A stretch of 64,000 nucleotides of DNA from the NCBI GenBank assembly GCA_041653935.1, contig JBAZEO010000001.1:558001-622000 (forward strand), written 5' to 3'. A model generated the notes under the pieces. It saw nothing but the letters and a program-made list of their open reading frames with translations, was not told where the DNA came from and searched no databases. Positions within the stretch are counted from its first letter, which is position 1. Each line of letters opens with the position of its first letter. This document shows, one piece after another, positions 1 to 7,983 of this stretch. The translations under genes and the position numbers were made by a program. This stretch comes from JAYEHL01 sp041653935. Its GTDB lineage: Bacteria; Chloroflexota; Dehalococcoidia; E44-bin15.

Positions 1-548
1 TCAACTCGACCAATGAAACACTGAAGAAGATCGACGAAGAGATAAAGCCGATCCTGAAGCAGAAAAAACAGATCGACGAACTGCTGAAAAATAAGACTGA
101 TGGCAAACAGCCGCATTTGAATAAACTCAAGTCGTTACAGGGACGACTCGAAGAATTATCGGAGGCAGAGCGCAAGTTAGCCGCAAAGAAAAACCTGGCT
201 TCCAAGTTATTGGATAGGGGATATCCCATAGATATCATCTATGAGGCAAATGACAAGGACCTGGCCAGGCTGCAGAGCGAACTGGATGAACTGGCGGGAT
301 CAGAATCAAAACTGAAGGCTCAAGAGGAAAGGCTGCAGGGACTGATAGCAACAATCAAGAAAGACCCTCAGGAGAGGAAAGAATTTGAGCTCTCCAAAAA
401 AATACGGAACATTAAAAAAGCGATAGTGGCAAACAGCCAGCAGACAGATGCGGTCAGTGACGATGATGACAGAGAGGACAGGGTAACCGTTTCGGTGGAA
501 GATAAAAAAACAAAACGGATAAACTTTAAGAGCTGGAAAAACAACTAA
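1..548 (+). CDS. Coiled-coil protein, 5' end outside window
   Basis: The frame is open from base 3 to the TAA at 546-548, so the gene begins upstream of the window. A TTG at 117 could be misread as a start, but the open upstream codons have the same Lys/Glu/Leu-rich character. The roughly 181 visible residues contain almost no Gly or aromatic residues and show continuous heptad-like spacing of Leu/Ile, which predicts long helical coiled coil. The C-terminus is basic (KKTKRINFKSWKNN). No enzymatic motif or membrane segment is visible. It ends tail to tail with the next minus-strand gene, overlapping it by 4 bp. Function is unknown; a structural or scaffolding role is a guess. Confidence 0.7.
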   Translation, partial: NSTNETLKKIDEEIKPILKQKKQIDELLKNKTDGKQPHLNKLKSLQGRLEELSEAERKLAAKKNLASKLLDRGYPIDIIYEANDKDLARLQSELDELAGSESKLKAQEERLQGLIATIKKDPQERKEFELSKKIRNIKKAIVANSQQTDAVSDDDDREDRVTVSVEDKKTKRINFKSWKNN

Positions 549-799
549 CTGTCAAAGAAAGAGCCGCCTGATTTCTCTATGTACCCTTTACTACACAATA
601 TTTGAAGCCTTTGTGCAATCGGAAAATCGCAAACGTCCTGAATCTGACGCTCGTCCAATTGCCCGTTAAGCAGGGCCCTGAGGATTCTTATATCGGACTG
701 ATCTACATCTCTAATAGAGGGAAGTCTAACGCCAGGCTTAGTTTTACGCGGAAATGCATCTAGATAAGCCTTTCTTCCTTTATCAGTCATGGAATACAT
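545..799 (-). CDS. Small protein, possible winged-helix domain
   Basis: This 84-residue protein has a good ribosome binding site: GAGGAGG lies about 8 bases upstream of the ATG at 799. The N-terminus (MYSMTDKGRKAYLD) resembles the 'T-x-x-G' segment of winged-helix regulators. Residues 35-80 (DIRILRALLNG, then IAQRLQILCSKGYIEKSGG) read like recognition helix plus wing. The family cannot be named with certainty and the domain would be minimal. It lies between the coiled-coil gene and the large surface-protein gene, and the latter is on the same strand 34 bp upstream. A DNA-binding regulator is a reasonable guess, not a demonstrated function. Confidence 0.6.
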   Translation of the reverse strand: MYSMTDKGRKAYLDAFPRKTKPGVRLPSIRDVDQSDIRILRALLNGQLDERQIQDVCDFPIAQRLQILCSKGYIEKSGGSFFDS

Positions 800-833
800 C
801 GTGTAACCTCCTCACTGCCCGGATATCCCGTGT

Positions 834-3800
834 TTAAAATTTGAAGCCCTTGTCATCTGTGTTGTCTGGATAGTACTCATCATTGTATGTATTGTCTGGA
901 TAGTATTCATCGCCTTCACCATTTTCATAATACAATGAACCGTATATGCGTCTGCGTTTAATGTATAGGCCTGCTGCCAGCCCCAGCACTACTGCAGCAA
1001 AAAAGCTGATTAATATGATCACCCATGTGCTCAAACCGGCGCTCTCCTGTCGAATAGGAGGCGTCTGTATAGTAAATTTAGTGAAATGATACACGGTGAA
1101 AGTAATAGTGTTAGCGGCAGTATTCACAACACAGTCAGGATATTCCCACCCATCCGATGACTCATTATAAAAACCTATGATCAGCCTTGATTCGTTCACT
1201 CCTGCAGGTATCATATCGTGAGTGTAATGGAACGTTACCACAATACCGGGATTAAACGTTGCGCCATCGGGCTCAAAATCGAAAGCGGCTATAACGCTGC
1301 GATTCCCGGATGCAGCAGGATGGTCGTCCGTTGTAGACATGTTGAGTTCGCTGAGAGGCTGACCCTGATCATTCAACGCTGTAGTTCCAGACTGAATATG
1401 CATACTTATATTATCATCAGCCGATGTAACATTTACGGCCTGTTGAATAACGCCGCTACTGCTGATATTCAATGAGGCTTTCGCCCCTCCAATATCAAAG
1501 CTGATTGTTGGCGTGGGCGCAGGCACAGGTGTGTCGGTATTGGTCACGCTGACATCGGCGGCGTTCAAACCACTGTAGTTGGCATCAGTGGAACTGGAGG
1601 CCGCAGTGACGATGGTATATGCAATATTACCATCCACCAGAGCATCATTAACGCCGGTGATGGTGACCGTCCGCGGCGTGCTCCAGTTGGAAGTGTTAAA
1701 GGTTACGCTGGACAGTGAGATCGTGCCCTCACCTGTATCGCTGCTGCTCAGATTGATAACCACATTAGCCGTCGGCTGGGTGTTAAGCACGATGGTGAAG
1801 TTGGCTGTGCCTCCAGCCTCGGTGGTGACCAGCCCTGAAGCGGGATTGACGCTAATCCCAACAGCATCGTTATCGGTATTGGTCACGCTGACATCGGCGG
1901 CATCCAAACCATTGTAGTTGGCATCAGTGGAACTGGCGGCCGCAGTGACGATGGTATAGCTAATATTGCCATCAATCAAGGCATCATTAACACCGGTGAC
2001 GGTAATCGTCCGCGGCGTGCTCCAGTTGGCAGTGCTAAAGGTTACGCTGGACGGGGACACCGTGCCCTCGGTAGAATCGTTGCTGCTCAGACCAATACTC
2101 ACATTATCCGTCGGCTGGTTGTTAAGCACGATGGTGAAGTTGGCTGTGCCTCCGGCCTCGGTGGTAACCAGCCCTGAAGCGGGATTAACGCTAATCCCTA
2201 GGCCATCATTGTCGGTATTGGTCACGCTGACATCGGCAGCGTTCAAATTATTGTAGTCGGTGTCATCGGAGCTGGCGGCTGCTGTAATGATGCTATAGCT
2301 GATATTACCGTCCATCAGGGCATCATTAACTCCGGTGACGGCGACTATCCGCAACGTGCTCCAGTTGGCAGTGCTAAAGGTTACGCTGGACGGGGACACC
2401 GTGCCCTCGGTAGAATCGTTGCTGCTCAGGTTGATCACCACATTAGCTGCCGGTTGGGCATTAAGCTTAATGGTGAAATTGGCTGTGCCTCCGGCCTCGG
2501 TGGTGACCAAGCCCGCAGTGGGGGTAACGGTGATCCCCGGGGTGTCATTGTCGGTATTGGTCACGCTGACATCGGCAGCATTCAAATTATTGTAGTCGGT
2601 GTCGGTGGAAGTGGCGGCCGCGGTAACTATGGTATATGCGATATCACCATCCGCCACGGCATCATTAACGCCGGTGACGGTAATCGTCCGCGGCGTGCTC
2701 CAGTTGGCAGTGCTAAAGGTTATGCTGGACGGTGAGACAGTGCCCTCAGCAAGATTGCTGCTGCTCAGACCAATACTCACATTAGCCGTAGGCTGGGTGT
2801 TAAGTTTGACAGTGAATGTGGCAGTGCCTCCAGCCTCGGTGGTGACCAGGCCTGAGGTAGGGTTAACGGTGATACCCGGGATATCGTTATCGATATTGGT
2901 CACGCTGATATCAGCAGCGTTCCAACCACTGTAGTTGCCGTCAGTGGAGCTGGCGGCCGCGGTAACGATGGTATAGCTAATATTACCGTCTGTTAAGGCA
3001 TCATCAACGCCGGTAACGGTGACCGTCCGCGGTGTATTCCAGTTGGCAGAGGTAAAAGTTACGTTGGGCGGTGAGACTGTACCCTCAGCGAGATTGCTGC
3101 TGCTCCAGGCGATAAACACATCATGGGCCGGTTGTTTATTCAGCCTGATGGTAAATGTGGCTGTGCCTCCAGCCTCGGTAGTGACCAGACCTACCGTGGG
3201 ATTAACGGTGATCCCTGCAGTATCGTTGTCGTTATTGGTCACTGTGACATTGTCGGCATCCAAACCACTGTACTTGGTATCACCGGAGACAGCGGCTGCG
3301 GTAACGATGCTATATACAATATCGTCACCTTCTATGTCATCATCACCCCCGGTGATGATGACCGTCTTAGGTGTATTCCAGTTGGCAGTGGTAAAGGTTA
3401 CGCCGGCCGGTGAGACGTTGCCCTCAGTGTCATCGTTGCTGCTCAGGCCGATACTCACATCAGCCATCGGCTGGGTGTCAAGCACTATAGTAAAAGTGGC
3501 AGTGCTTCCAGACTCGCTGGTGAACAGGCCTGAGGTAGGATTAACGGTGACCCCTGCGGTATCATCGTCGGTATTGGTCACGCTGACATCATCGGCGTTC
3601 TTACCACTGTATTTGGTATCACCGGAGGTAGCGGCCGCAGTGACTATTTTATAGCTGATATCATCATCATCCACGGCATCATCAATGCCGGTAACAGTCA
3701 CCGTCTGCCATGTATCCCAAGTGGTAGTAGTAAAGGTTACGCTGGCCGGTGAGACAGTGCCCTCGGTGGAATCGTTGCTGGTCAGGCCGATAACCACATT

Positions 3801-4067
3801 AGCCGTAGGCTGGGTGTTAAGCTTGATGGTGAAGGCATCGGTGCCTCCAGCCTCGGTGGTAACCAACCCTGAAGTGGGAGTAACGGTGATCCCCGCAACA
3901 TCATTGTCGTTATTGGTCACGCCGACATCTGCAGCGTTCATATAGTTGTAGCTGGTGTTAGAGGAGCTGGCAGCCGCAGTGACTATGGTATAGCTAATAT
4001 TACCGTCCATCACGAAATCGTTAACGCCGGTCACGGTGACCGTCTGAGGCGTGCCAGTTGGTAGCAT
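834..4067 (-). CDS. Calx-beta-type repeat surface protein, C-terminal body of a frameshifted gene
   Basis: This frame carries most of a cell-surface protein. It holds seven full copies and the end of an eighth of a ~110-residue beta-sandwich repeat with the recurrent elements 'SGLVTTEAGGTANFTI', 'EGTVSPSSVTF', 'NWSTPRTITVTGVND' and 'VSVTNTDND', the pattern of Calx-beta/cadherin-like extracellular repeats. A Pro-rich linker (PVPAPTPT) follows, then a ~150-residue beta-rich domain ending in HFTKFTIQTPP, a membrane helix (WVIILISFFAAVVLGLAAGLYI), RRR, and an acidic Tyr-rich tail with the octet DEYYPDNT twice. The protein is therefore membrane-anchored with the repeats outside. Its signal peptide and first half-repeat lie in another frame (4021-4323). 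The repeats contain many N-X-S/T sequons. Function is probably adhesion or surface layer; family assignment is by motif. Confidence 0.85.
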   Translation of the reverse strand: MLPTGTPQTVTVTGVNDFVMDGNISYTIVTAAASSSNTSYNYMNAADVGVTNNDNDVAGITVTPTSGLVTTEAGGTDAFTIKLNTQPTANVVIGLTSNDSTEGTVSPASVTFTTTTWDTWQTVTVTGIDDAVDDDDISYKIVTAAATSGDTKYSGKNADDVSVTNTDDDTAGVTVNPTSGLFTSESGSTATFTIVLDTQPMADVSIGLSSNDDTEGNVSPAGVTFTTANWNTPKTVIITGGDDDIEGDDIVYSIVTAAAVSGDTKYSGLDADNVTVTNNDNDTAGITVNPTVGLVTTEAGGTATFTIRLNKQPAHDVFIAWSSSNLAEGTVSPPNVTFTSANWNTPRTVTVTGVDDALTDGNISYTIVTAAASSTDGNYSGWNAADISVTNIDNDIPGITVNPTSGLVTTEAGGTATFTVKLNTQPTANVSIGLSSSNLAEGTVSPSSITFSTANWSTPRTITVTGVNDAVADGDIAYTIVTAAATSTDTDYNNLNAADVSVTNTDNDTPGITVTPTAGLVTTEAGGTANFTIKLNAQPAANVVINLSSNDSTEGTVSPSSVTFSTANWSTLRIVAVTGVNDALMDGNISYSIITAAASSDDTDYNNLNAADVSVTNTDNDGLGISVNPASGLVTTEAGGTANFTIVLNNQPTDNVSIGLSSNDSTEGTVSPSSVTFSTANWSTPRTITVTGVNDALIDGNISYTIVTAAASSTDANYNGLDAADVSVTNTDNDAVGISVNPASGLVTTEAGGTANFTIVLNTQPTANVVINLSSSDTGEGTISLSSVTFNTSNWSTPRTVTITGVNDALVDGNIAYTIVTAASSSTDANYSGLNAADVSVTNTDTPVPAPTPTISFDIGGAKASLNISSSGVIQQAVNVTSADDNISMHIQSGTTALNDQGQPLSELNMSTTDDHPAASGNRSVIAAFDFEPDGATFNPGIVVTFHYTHDMIPAGVNESRLIIGFYNESSDGWEYPDCVVNTAANTITFTVYHFTKFTIQTPPIRQESAGLSTWVIILISFFAAVVLGLAAGLYIKRRRIYGSLYYENGEGDEYYPDNTYNDEYYPDNTDDKGFKF

Positions 4068-4323
4068 TAAAGGTTACGCTGGCCGGTGAGACAGTGCCCT
4101 CACTGGTATCGCTGCTGGTCAGGCCGATACTCAGAGTCTCACTGCCATTAAGCAAGGCGTTAAGCACGATAGTGAAGTCATCTGTACCCCCCGCCTCGGT
4201 GGTGACCAGCCCAGAGGTAGGACTTACGTTTATCCCTGGATCCGCGGCATGCGCCGGATCGGCAGTGAACAGGCACAATCCAACTATCAACAGGAATAAC
4301 CCGGCAATTATACTCCACTTCAT
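4021..4323 (-). CDS. N-terminal fragment of the Calx-beta surface protein
   Basis: The ATG at 4323 follows a strong AGGAAGG site. Residues 1-26 are a classic signal peptide (Lys, a hydrophobic core FLLIVGLCLF, cleavage after PAHA). The first Calx-beta-type repeat begins directly after it. At about 4053 the frame is lost: sibling repeats read 'GTGCTCCAGTTGG' on the plus strand, whereas here it is 'GTGCCAGTTGG', two bases (CT) shorter. The frame then runs into HASDGHRDRR and stops, while the next frame continues the repeat perfectly. This piece and 834-4067 are one gene of about 1,160 codons with a single 2-nt deletion. Whether that is a real mutation or a sequencing/assembly error in repetitive DNA cannot be told here. 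Confidence 0.8.
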   Translation of the reverse strand: MKWSIIAGLFLLIVGLCLFTADPAHAADPGINVSPTSGLVTTEAGGTDDFTIVLNALLNGSETLSIGLTSSDTSEGTVSPASVTFNATNWHASDGHRDRR

Positions 4324-4346
4324 ATCCGCACCTTCCTGGCCGCTAT

Positions 4347-4352
4347 ATTATA
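4347..4352 (-). promoter_or_regulatory. Candidate -10 box for the surface-protein gene
   Basis: The minus strand reads a perfect TATAAT preceded by GGGG, placed so that transcription would begin about 15-20 bases before the ATG at 4323. No convincing -35 hexamer sits 17 bases upstream, so this is weaker than the other promoters called. Confidence 0.4.
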
Positions 4353-4446
4353 CCCCATAGAATAATTGGTAGAGTATACAACATCCGAGACGAATTAAAC
4401 AATGGGGTGTTTTGCGAATGTGATGATTTAAAGGTATCAAATGTAA

Positions 4447-4472
4447 TGCCCCCGGTTGACGATAGCTCGAAC
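4447..4472 (+). repeat. Dispersed 27-bp element, copy A (degenerate)
   Basis: It reads TGCCCCCGGTTGAC, then GATAGCTCGAAC, and aligns with four better copies at 5475, 7946, 8301 and 10431. This copy has the weakest core (CTCGAAC for TTCGAAC). Its 3' end overlaps the left arm AACCCCTTG (4470-4478) of an inverted repeat. The right arm CAAGGGGTT (4515-4523) falls in the spacer of the promoter at 4500-4528. Confidence 0.5.
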
Positions 4473-4499
4473 CCCTTGCCTGTATAGAGCCCTGATTCT

Positions 4500-4528
4500 T
4501 TGAAATTTCCCGCCCAAGGGGTTAAAAT
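4500..4528 (+). promoter_or_regulatory. Sigma-70-type promoter for the Cache lipoprotein gene
   Basis: TTGAAA (4500-4505), a 17-bp spacer and TAAAAT (4523-4528) match the consensus at 5/6 in each box. Transcription would start near 4535, giving a ~20-base leader with AAGGAG before the GTG at 4555. The spacer contains CAAGGGGTT, one arm of a 9-bp inverted repeat with 4470-4478, a possible operator. Confidence 0.65.
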
Positions 4529-4554
4529 CAATTTAGATATTCAAGGAGTTCTCT

Positions 4555-5091
4555 GTGGATTTAAAAACAAAATCCAATCATAAGCTGTCACTGCTTATTG
4601 TAGCCACCCTTGCTCTCATGGCAACAGTTCTATCTTCCTGCAGTAATACGGAAGGCGCCGCTCTGACCCGAGAGGAAAGCAACAGCAGGGTTGCCGTTGC
4701 AGCGGTTCATGTCGCCGCCGTAGGTCTGGGAGAAATCCTGGAGGGCATGGATGAAGATCAGCAGATAGAGACCATACGCGAGTTTATCGATCCCATCCGG
4801 TTCTTCAACGATGAGTCGGGATATTTCTATGTCTACTACTTTAACTGCACCAACGTCGCGCATGCCGTAGACAAGACCCTGCCCGGTAAAAATCTTTCCG
4901 ATTACCAGGACATGAGAGGGCTATTCGTTATCCGCGAACTATCGGCGGCGGCACAGAACGGAAGCGGATTCGTGACCTATTACTGGCCGCATCCAGAAAC
5001 GCATGAGGAACAGAAGAAGGTAGGATACGTGGAAACGATACCGGGTACGGACTATTTTATCGGCACGGGATATTACCCGGACACAGAGTAA
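4555..5091 (+). CDS. Lipoprotein with single Cache sensor domain
   Basis: The GTG start at 4555 follows CAAGGAG. Residues 1-29 form a lipoprotein signal: basic start, hydrophobic LLIVATLALMATV, lipobox LSSC with Cys at about position 29. The mature protein resembles a single Cache (sCache_2-like) ligand-binding domain. It has a helix with VAAVHVAAVGLG, then FNDESGYFYVYYFN, HAVDKTLPGKNLSDYQD, GSGFVTYYWPHP and KVGYVETIPGTDYFIGTGYY. In that family the 'GYFYVYD...G...H' and 'G.G.VxY.WP' motifs bind small organic ligands. There is no transmembrane or signalling output domain, so this is probably a freestanding lipid-anchored sensor or binding protein on the outer face of the membrane. The downstream 108-codon gene (53 bp away) and the PAS kinase at 5717 may be partners; this is inferred from position. 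Confidence 0.85.
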   Translation: MDLKTKSNHKLSLLIVATLALMATVLSSCSNTEGAALTREESNSRVAVAAVHVAAVGLGEILEGMDEDQQIETIREFIDPIRFFNDESGYFYVYYFNCTNVAHAVDKTLPGKNLSDYQDMRGLFVIRELSAAAQNGSGFVTYYWPHPETHEEQKKVGYVETIPGTDYFIGTGYYPDTE

Positions 5092-5144
5092 GACATCCTT
5101 AACTTTGGCACATACATTAACGGCCGACTGAAAGGAGAGCATAA

Positions 5145-5471
5145 ATGCAGACAGAGAAAACGATGGAAGTAAAGATACACGAGATATTCGAGATCAGGAT
5201 TCACGGCAACAGCCTTACCGGTCCCATTGCCTGCCTCGAATCCATGCCTGATTGTGTTTATCTTCTTTCTACATCACAGAGTAAAGGCCCGGGTGACAAT
5301 AAAGGCTCGACCACGTTCGCATTCAAATTCCTTCCGTTATATCCGGCGGACACGCATATCAAGTTCCGTCTTGCCGGCAGCGACGGAAGCGAACAGGAGA
5401 TAAGCTATCACCTCGTGGTCAAGGGGCTCATGGACGTTAAGACCTGGAGGGTCCGCCCCATCAAAAAATGA
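5145..5471 (+). CDS. Small beta-rich protein, possibly chagasin-like
   Basis: A 108-residue soluble protein with an AAAGGAG-type site before the ATG at 5145. It has no signal peptide. The order 'GNSLTGPI' at ~21-28, 'GPGDNKGST' at ~48-56 followed by 'FAFKFLPLYPADTHIKF' loosely follows the NPTTGY / GxGG / strand pattern of chagasin-type (I42) cysteine-protease inhibitors. The third signature (RPW) is not visible and the protein lacks the secretion signal usual for that family. It sits 53 bp after the Cache lipoprotein gene on the same strand and is probably cotranscribed with it. Hypothetical protein is the safe call; the inhibitor assignment is tentative. Confidence 0.65.
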   Translation: MQTEKTMEVKIHEIFEIRIHGNSLTGPIACLESMPDCVYLLSTSQSKGPGDNKGSTTFAFKFLPLYPADTHIKFRLAGSDGSEQEISYHLVVKGLMDVKTWRVRPIKK

Positions 5472-5474
5472 TGG

Positions 5475-5501
5475 CGCCCCCGGGTGACGGGAGTTCGAAC
5501 G
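5475..5501 (+). repeat. Dispersed 27-bp element, copy B
   Basis: The sequence CGCCCCCGGGTGACGGGAG followed by TTCGAACG begins 3 bp after the stop codon of the preceding gene. It matches copies C, D and E over the whole core. Past the core, B and C also share a trailing 'GCTTTAAT' about 30 bp downstream. Confidence 0.6.
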
Positions 5502-5557
5502 GCTGGATGACATCAAACATCCCACAGCTTTAATGAAACCAATGGCTTAGAACACCC

Positions 5558-5586
5558 TTGATTCAAACTCGCGCTGAGTCTATAAT
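5558..5586 (+). promoter_or_regulatory. Sigma-70-type promoter for the PAS histidine kinase
   Basis: TTGATT (5558-5563), a 17-bp spacer and a perfect TATAAT (5581-5586). The start site would be near 5593, leaving a ~124-base leader that contains the hairpin at 5629-5663. Confidence 0.65.
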
Positions 5587-5628
5587 GCTGTAATTCATGT
5601 AATCAGCATAAGAATGAATATCATCGGG

Positions 5629-5663
5629 CATCTGCCCCATCCCTTATCAACGCAGGGCAGATG
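5629..5663 (+). promoter_or_regulatory. Leader hairpin upstream of the histidine kinase
   Basis: CATCTGCCC (5629-5637) and GGGCAGATG (5655-5663) form a perfect 9-bp stem with a 17-base loop in the predicted 5' leader, about 50 bases before the start codon. There is no U-run after it, so it is not an obvious terminator. A structural or regulatory leader element is possible. Confidence 0.4.
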
Positions 5664-5716
5664 TCAACAATCGATACCGAATTGCGGACAGCCGCTCTTA
5701 AAATCAGGAGGCAATC

Positions 5717-7900
5717 ATGACAGCAAGAAAAAACGAGGCGAAGGAAACGGAAGGGACACTCGATCCCAAGTCAATAGAGGCGCTGCGGGCAAGCAACGAA
5801 TTGTTCTCGCTTTTTATGCATCACTCACCCGTTTATGCCTACATCAAGTCGGTGACGCCCACCGAGAGCCGCATACTGCAAGCCAGCGATAATTATCAAG
5901 AGATGCTCGGCATCTCGAGGCTGGATATAGTGGGCAAAACAATGGCGGAGCTGTTTCCGGCCGAATTCGCCACAAAGATTACCGACGACGATTGGGTCAC
6001 CTTTGCCAACGGCAAAGTGCTGATACTGGATAAGTATATGAATGACCGCAGCTATGTCACGATCAAATTCCCGTTCGTCCAGGGAGATAAAAATATACTG
6101 GGTGGTTACATCGTCGACGTCACCGAGCACAAAGAGGCAGAGAAAGCGCTGCGGGCTAGCGAGGAGAACTTCCGCCGCTGCCAGGATGATTCACCCCTGG
6201 GCATGTGTGTCCTCACTGCCGACGGCGAGATACTCTACGCCAACCAGGCGATCCTGGATATGTACGGATACGATAGCGTTGAAGATCTAAAGGCGACCTC
6301 CCTTCAAGAGAACTACACCCCGGAAAGCTATGCCGAACACCGGTTAAGAGAAGAGAAGAGGCAGCGTGGTGAGAACGTCCCGCCAAATTATGAAATCGAC
6401 ATGATACGTAAGGATGGCCAGGTCCGCCACGTTGAGATATTCCGCAAGGAAATGTTGTGGAACGGCGAGACGCAGTTCCAGGTTTTCTATAATGACATCA
6501 CCACGCGCAAGAAGATGGAGGAGAAGCTGCAGAAGGAAGAGGAGGCACTGCGTGCGAGCGGGGAGAAACTGCGGGCGGGAGAGAAGACGCTGCGGGCAAG
6601 TGAGGAGAAGCTGCAGAAGGAAGATGCGGCGCTGCGGGCGGACAAGGAGGCGCTGCGGACGAGCGGGGAGAAGCTGCGGGCGGATAATGAGAAGCTGCGG
6701 GCGAGCGGGGAAAAACTGCAGAAGGAAGCTGCGGCGTTGCGTGCGAGCGGGGAGAAGCTGCAGAAGGAAGAGGAGGCACTGCGTGCGAGCGGGGAGAAGC
6801 TGCGGGCGGACGGGGAGAAGCTGCGGACGAGCGAGGAGAAGCTGCAGAAGGAAGATGCGGCGCTGCGACAGAGCGAGGAGAAGCTGCGTATCCTGTTTAA
6901 GACCGTCGGTGCGGGTATAGCGGTAGCGGATATGACAGGGAAAATCGTTGACGTAAATGAGGCGGCGCTGAAATTGTCCGGCTTCAGAGATAAGAAAGAA
7001 GTGATCGGGAGGAACGGCCTTGACCTCATCAGCGAAAAGGACCGTGACAGGGCTGCCAAAGGTTTGGCTGATATCAGAGCCGCAGGGACAGGTGTTACGG
7101 TAGAGATCACTCTACTGCGCAAGAACGGCAGTGAATATTTGTGTGAAACCAGCAATACTGTAATGCGCGACACCTCAGGAAATGCTGCCGGGATCGTTTG
7201 CGTGTTACGTGATATCACCGAGCACAAGCGAATGGACGAAGCAATTATTGCATCGGTAGAGGAAAAAGAACACCTCCTTCGCGAAGTACACCATCACACC
7301 AAGAACAATATGGCTGCCATTATCGCACTCATGGAAATGCAGTGGAAGACGCCGGAGAAACCGCTATGGAAGCCGGTAATGACAGCTGCTGCTTTATCCG
7401 CCATCGAAAACAGGATCGAATCCATAGCTCTTGTCCATGAATGCCTCTATCAGTCGCAGAATACCTCACATGTTGATCTTCAAAATTATCTCAGCGCGTT
7501 AGTATCTCACCTGCAGACCTCTCTGAATGCACCTGCTGATATTCTATGCTCTGTAAACACCACTGGGATTACATTGAAGCTTGATACCGCTGTTCCTGTT
7601 GGGATAATCGTTAATGAACTGGTGACAAATGCATTGAAGTACGCATTTCCTGACAATAAGCCGCAATATGGCGCTGATCAATGCAAAATAATGATTTCTC
7701 TGGAGCAAAAGGGTGCGGAGTACACGCTGATCGTTGACGATAACGGTGTCGGGTTACCTAAAAATGCCAGCTCAGCCAAGACATCTGCGTTAGGTCTCCG
7801 CTTAGTCAAAATGTTAGGAGTGGAACAGCTTGGCGGAAAGTTGACCGTGAACCGCACCCAGGGAACACGCTTTGTCTTAAAATTCAGCGTCAAGCAGTAA
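5717..7900 (+). CDS. PAS-domain sensor histidine kinase (HisKA_2 type) with expanded coiled coil
   Basis: This 727-residue cytoplasmic kinase starts at ATG 5717 behind AGGAGG. It has two PAS domains (about residues 24-140 and 146-265), each ending in the usual 'DVTEHK'/'DITTRK' motif. A repetitive helix of ~120 residues (about 268-390) follows, built of 'EKLRASG'/'EALRASG'/'KLQKEDA' heptads. A third PAS domain spans 395-510. The HisKA_2 dimerisation domain has EVHHHTKNN, where His525 is the predicted phosphoacceptor; the family's usual HHR reads HHH here. The HATPase shows NELVTNALKYAFP, DDNGVGLP and ALGLRLVKML. HisKA_2 kinases usually phosphorylate a separate receiver; none is adjacent. No membrane segment is present, so the signal is intracellular. 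The heptads look like duplications of the natural inter-PAS linker (KALRASEE). Confidence 0.9.
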   Translation: MTARKNEAKETEGTLDPKSIEALRASNELFSLFMHHSPVYAYIKSVTPTESRILQASDNYQEMLGISRLDIVGKTMAELFPAEFATKITDDDWVTFANGKVLILDKYMNDRSYVTIKFPFVQGDKNILGGYIVDVTEHKEAEKALRASEENFRRCQDDSPLGMCVLTADGEILYANQAILDMYGYDSVEDLKATSLQENYTPESYAEHRLREEKRQRGENVPPNYEIDMIRKDGQVRHVEIFRKEMLWNGETQFQVFYNDITTRKKMEEKLQKEEEALRASGEKLRAGEKTLRASEEKLQKEDAALRADKEALRTSGEKLRADNEKLRASGEKLQKEAAALRASGEKLQKEEEALRASGEKLRADGEKLRTSEEKLQKEDAALRQSEEKLRILFKTVGAGIAVADMTGKIVDVNEAALKLSGFRDKKEVIGRNGLDLISEKDRDRAAKGLADIRAAGTGVTVEITLLRKNGSEYLCETSNTVMRDTSGNAAGIVCVLRDITEHKRMDEAIIASVEEKEHLLREVHHHTKNNMAAIIALMEMQWKTPEKPLWKPVMTAAALSAIENRIESIALVHECLYQSQNTSHVDLQNYLSALVSHLQTSLNAPADILCSVNTTGITLKLDTAVPVGIIVNELVTNALKYAFPDNKPQYGADQCKIMISLEQKGAEYTLIVDDNGVGLPKNASSAKTSALGLRLVKMLGVEQLGGKLTVNRTQGTRFVLKFSVKQ

Positions 7901-7945
7901 GATTAAATCATACAAGATGACTGAATAATAGTGGACATTTGGTTT

Positions 7946-7972
7946 CGTCCCCAGGTGACAGGAGTTCGAACG
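7946..7972 (+). repeat. Dispersed 27-bp element, copy C
   Basis: CGTCCCCAGGTGACAGGAG followed by TTCGAACG lies between the kinase stop (7900) and the stop of the convergent 67-codon gene (7984). It matches copies B, D and E. Confidence 0.6.
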
Positions 7973-7983
7973 AGTGGAAAGTA

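Noticed and set aside
1218..3945. Many long plus-strand frames across the Calx-beta repeats
   Set aside because: They repeat with the same ~333-bp period as the minus-strand gene, lack ribosome sites and are antisense shadows of the repetitive coding sequence.
4343..4531. 62-codon minus-strand frame upstream of the surface-protein gene
   Set aside because: It overlaps promoter elements on both strands, lacks a ribosome site and has no recognisable features.
6414..7227. Arg-rich plus-strand frame and 246-codon minus-strand frame over the histidine kinase
   Set aside because: Both are produced by the repetitive heptad-coding DNA read in other frames; composition is extreme and no start signals are seen.
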